From: JALFST01 sp022779285
GTDB lineage: Bacteria; Bacillota; Clostridia; Tissierellales; Peptoniphilaceae
DNA: 64,000 bases
Reading direction: 5' to 3' (one strand)
Assembly (NCBI GenBank): GCA_050313895.1
Contig: JBNPMI010000006.1
Positions 62,751 through 64,000 of this stretch are shown here, piece after piece. The notes beneath the pieces are model-generated. The model was not told the origin of the DNA, did not search any database, and saw only the letters and a list, made by a program, of their open reading frames with translations. Both the position numbers and the translations under genes were made by a program. Positions within the stretch are counted from its first letter, which is position 1, and each line of letters begins with the position of its first letter.

Positions 62751-63725
62751 TCATTCATTCCCTTTGGATTCAGGCCATCCCTTTTCCAATGCCTCAAATT
62801 GGATCCGGTAACAGACTTCTCCCTCTACAACAAAACCTACTCCCATCCGGCTCAGTCTGCTTGCTTTTGTAAAAATCGGCGGTGTCAGGGGATGCCCTCG
62901 GATTTGATAGCCTATTTTTCCGTTTTCCTGATATAAATCGATTTCGGATTCTCCGGGTTCTTGAGTGATCAGATCCTCGGAAGTGAACATTGCCGGAGTC
63001 TTTGGATTATACTTTTCCTTTATTTTCTCTTCTTCCTTGCGCTCCAATGCTCTGACAAATTTTCCTTGCCAATCGAGAAGAAAAAAATGATCTCTTGCCT
63101 CGGCGACAAATCCATTTTGACCGATACCGATCCATTCATATGATGCATTTGACTGCATATCGCCTTTTGCCGTGATGATATGATATCCTGCTTCATCGGT
63201 GGCAATTGCAGATCCCGACTCTGTCCACTCACTATATAGAGCGAGTTTTGTCGGTAAAAGCTGATAGGACGAGAGAATCCTGTTTTCCAACGATTGCGCT
63301 TGATCGGAATCGAGTGCATTATGCAGGCGGTATAGAATACGCAACGCTTCCGCATTTTTATGCTCAACAATATGGGCTTCGATCAAGCCTTGGATATTCT
63401 CCTTCTTATCGGCATGGCTGAGATCATTTTTCCAAATCTTCACAGCTCTTTCCGCATTTCCGCTTTTTATGGCTATCTGAAATCGAAGTCCTGCGATTTG
63501 ATGATTGAGACCCCGGTTTTTTGTTGAAATATCTTGTAAAATCTGCTCCGCTTCACGAGAGAATCCCAGCTCCAGCAGGTCCTTCGCCTCCTGAAATTTT
63601 TTTGTTTCCCGGATATTTTGATTCTTTTCCCGGACATATGACATCATGCTCACAAACAAAAGAAGCGCGATTAGTATCAGAGGAATCCATTGCTCTTTAC
63701 GAAATAGAAAATCACGGCATTTCAT
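62751..63725 (-). CDS. Unknown membrane-anchored protein with TPR-like region
   Basis: 324 residues, not recognised. A single membrane helix near residues 11-29 follows a short basic start. Then come helical repeats with TPR-like spacing (EAKDLLELGFSREAEQILQDI; GLIEAHIVEHKNAEALRILY, about 45-150). A beta-rich C-terminal half (about 170-324) has strands such as EWIGIGQNGFVAEARDHFFLL, suggesting a propeller or WG-like fold. Probably extracytoplasmic. It overlaps the next upstream gene by 14 bases, with AAGGAGA before its ATG, and lies before nadD. The role is unknown. Confidence 0.75.
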   Translation of the reverse strand: MKCRDFLFRKEQWIPLILIALLLFVSMMSYVREKNQNIRETKKFQEAKDLLELGFSREAEQILQDISTKNRGLNHQIAGLRFQIAIKSGNAERAVKIWKNDLSHADKKENIQGLIEAHIVEHKNAEALRILYRLHNALDSDQAQSLENRILSSYQLLPTKLALYSEWTESGSAIATDEAGYHIITAKGDMQSNASYEWIGIGQNGFVAEARDHFFLLDWQGKFVRALERKEEEKIKEKYNPKTPAMFTSEDLITQEPGESEIDLYQENGKIGYQIRGHPLTPPIFTKASRLSRMGVGFVVEGEVCYRIQFEALEKGWPESKGNE

Positions 63726-64000
63726 TGTTTTTCTCCTTGAATAACGCCTTCTCCGTATATTGGAATAAGAATTGAGCGCCGTTGCTGCTTTCCAGGTCAC
63801 GTGCCAAGCCGGTGAGCTCGGCCTCAAAGGCTTTTGCTTCCTCCGGCAGAATCAGCAGAACACGACGTGATGAAAAATCATTTTTCACATTGGTTCCGTT
63901 TTCCAATAGAAAGCTCTCCCTGCGAAGATTTTTTTCCTGCTCCCGAGCATATAACAGCATTTGTTTTCGTATTCCGTCATAATTCAACTGATAATTTTCC
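63712..64000 (-). CDS. Partial unknown protein at the right edge
   Basis: The frame is open to the window end, so only the C-terminal 95 residues are seen. They are charged and helical (REQEKNLRRESFLLENG) and then become beta/alpha (SSRRVLLILPEEAKAFEAELTG). No motif is recognised. The stop overlaps the next gene by 14 bases, so both are probably cotranscribed. A TTG at 63987 could be an internal start but is not needed. Confidence 0.6.
   Translation of the reverse strand, partial: ENYQLNYDGIRKQMLLYAREQEKNLRRESFLLENGTNVKNDFSSRRVLLILPEEAKAFEAELTGLARDLESSNGAQFLFQYTEKALFKEKNNEMP

Noticed and set aside
1..64000. CRISPR array
   Set aside because: No regularly spaced 25-40 base repeats and no cas-like gene. 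AddA and AddB carry nuclease motifs but are normal repair proteins.

Overview
The window looks like chromosomal core DNA of an anaerobic, Gram-positive (Firmicutes/Bacillota) bacterium, probably in the Clostridia/Tissierellia range. The evidence is AddAB instead of RecBCD, a class B sortase, bL27 with a cleavable N-terminus next to its protease Prp, consensus sigma-A promoters, strong AGGAGG ribosome binding sites, a CIRCE element before groESL, a six-gene Rnf complex and a fused NfnAB. There is no respiratory chain and no flagellar gene. Base composition is moderate, near the mid-forties in percent GC by eye. I cannot name the genus.

Layout. 1-3.8 kb: a promoter leaving the left edge, an ABC exporter with a membrane-anchored J-domain protein, and a divergent short-chain reductase resembling the EF-P modifying enzyme YmfI. 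3.9-12 kb: ROK sugar kinase-addB-addA. 12-15 kb: a preQ1-I riboswitch with queT, a glutaredoxin, tRNA-Cys and tRNA-Gly, and an aminotransferase. 14.7-17.2 kb: L21 leader-rplU-prp-rpmA-obgE. 17.2-24.6 kb: a cell-shape cluster (NusG-II protein, Gx transporter, radC, mreBCD, a very long PBP2). 24.7-30.5 kb: rnfCDGEAB plus a Fur-like regulator. 30.7-34 kb: tRNA-Leu(GAG), a gene-poor stretch with a 39-nt palindrome, and tldD-tldE. 34.2-38.3 kb: tRNA-Leu(CAA) and polA-coaE-lytic transglycosylase. 38.5-43 kb: a small UvrD-like helicase, a phosphoesterase, a pseudouridine synthase with a degenerate response regulator, and a phage-regulator-like HTH protein. 43.1-45.2 kb: groES-groEL. 45.5-48.3 kb: a flavinylated lipoprotein reductase with an IS30-family transposase remnant upstream. 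48.3-53.8 kb: CpaE/TadZ-like protein, mutY, pepF, an unknown protein and srtB. 53.9-57.4 kb: fused NfnAB and divergent msrAB. 57.5-64 kb: two unknown proteins, nadD-yqeK fusion, rsfS, comEA, secG, rnr, smpB.

How the genes work together. Rnf (ferredoxin:NAD+ oxidoreductase and ion pump) and NfnAB (NADH plus reduced ferredoxin to NADPH) together suggest a ferredoxin-centred anaerobic energy metabolism. Three proteins carry covalent-FMN motifs: RnfG (two copies), RnfD and the lipoprotein reductase. They should need an ApbE flavin transferase encoded elsewhere. The mre/PBP2 and obg/ribosomal clusters are standard housekeeping blocks.

No wholly new system is demonstrable here. The least conventional points are the double-FMN RnfG with a cysteine-free Fur-like protein in its operon, the response regulator without its phosphorylation residues, the CpaE/TadZ-like protein without P-loop lysines, the srtB partner of unknown function, and the reductase gene bracketed by two related sequences of which one is an IS30-type end.
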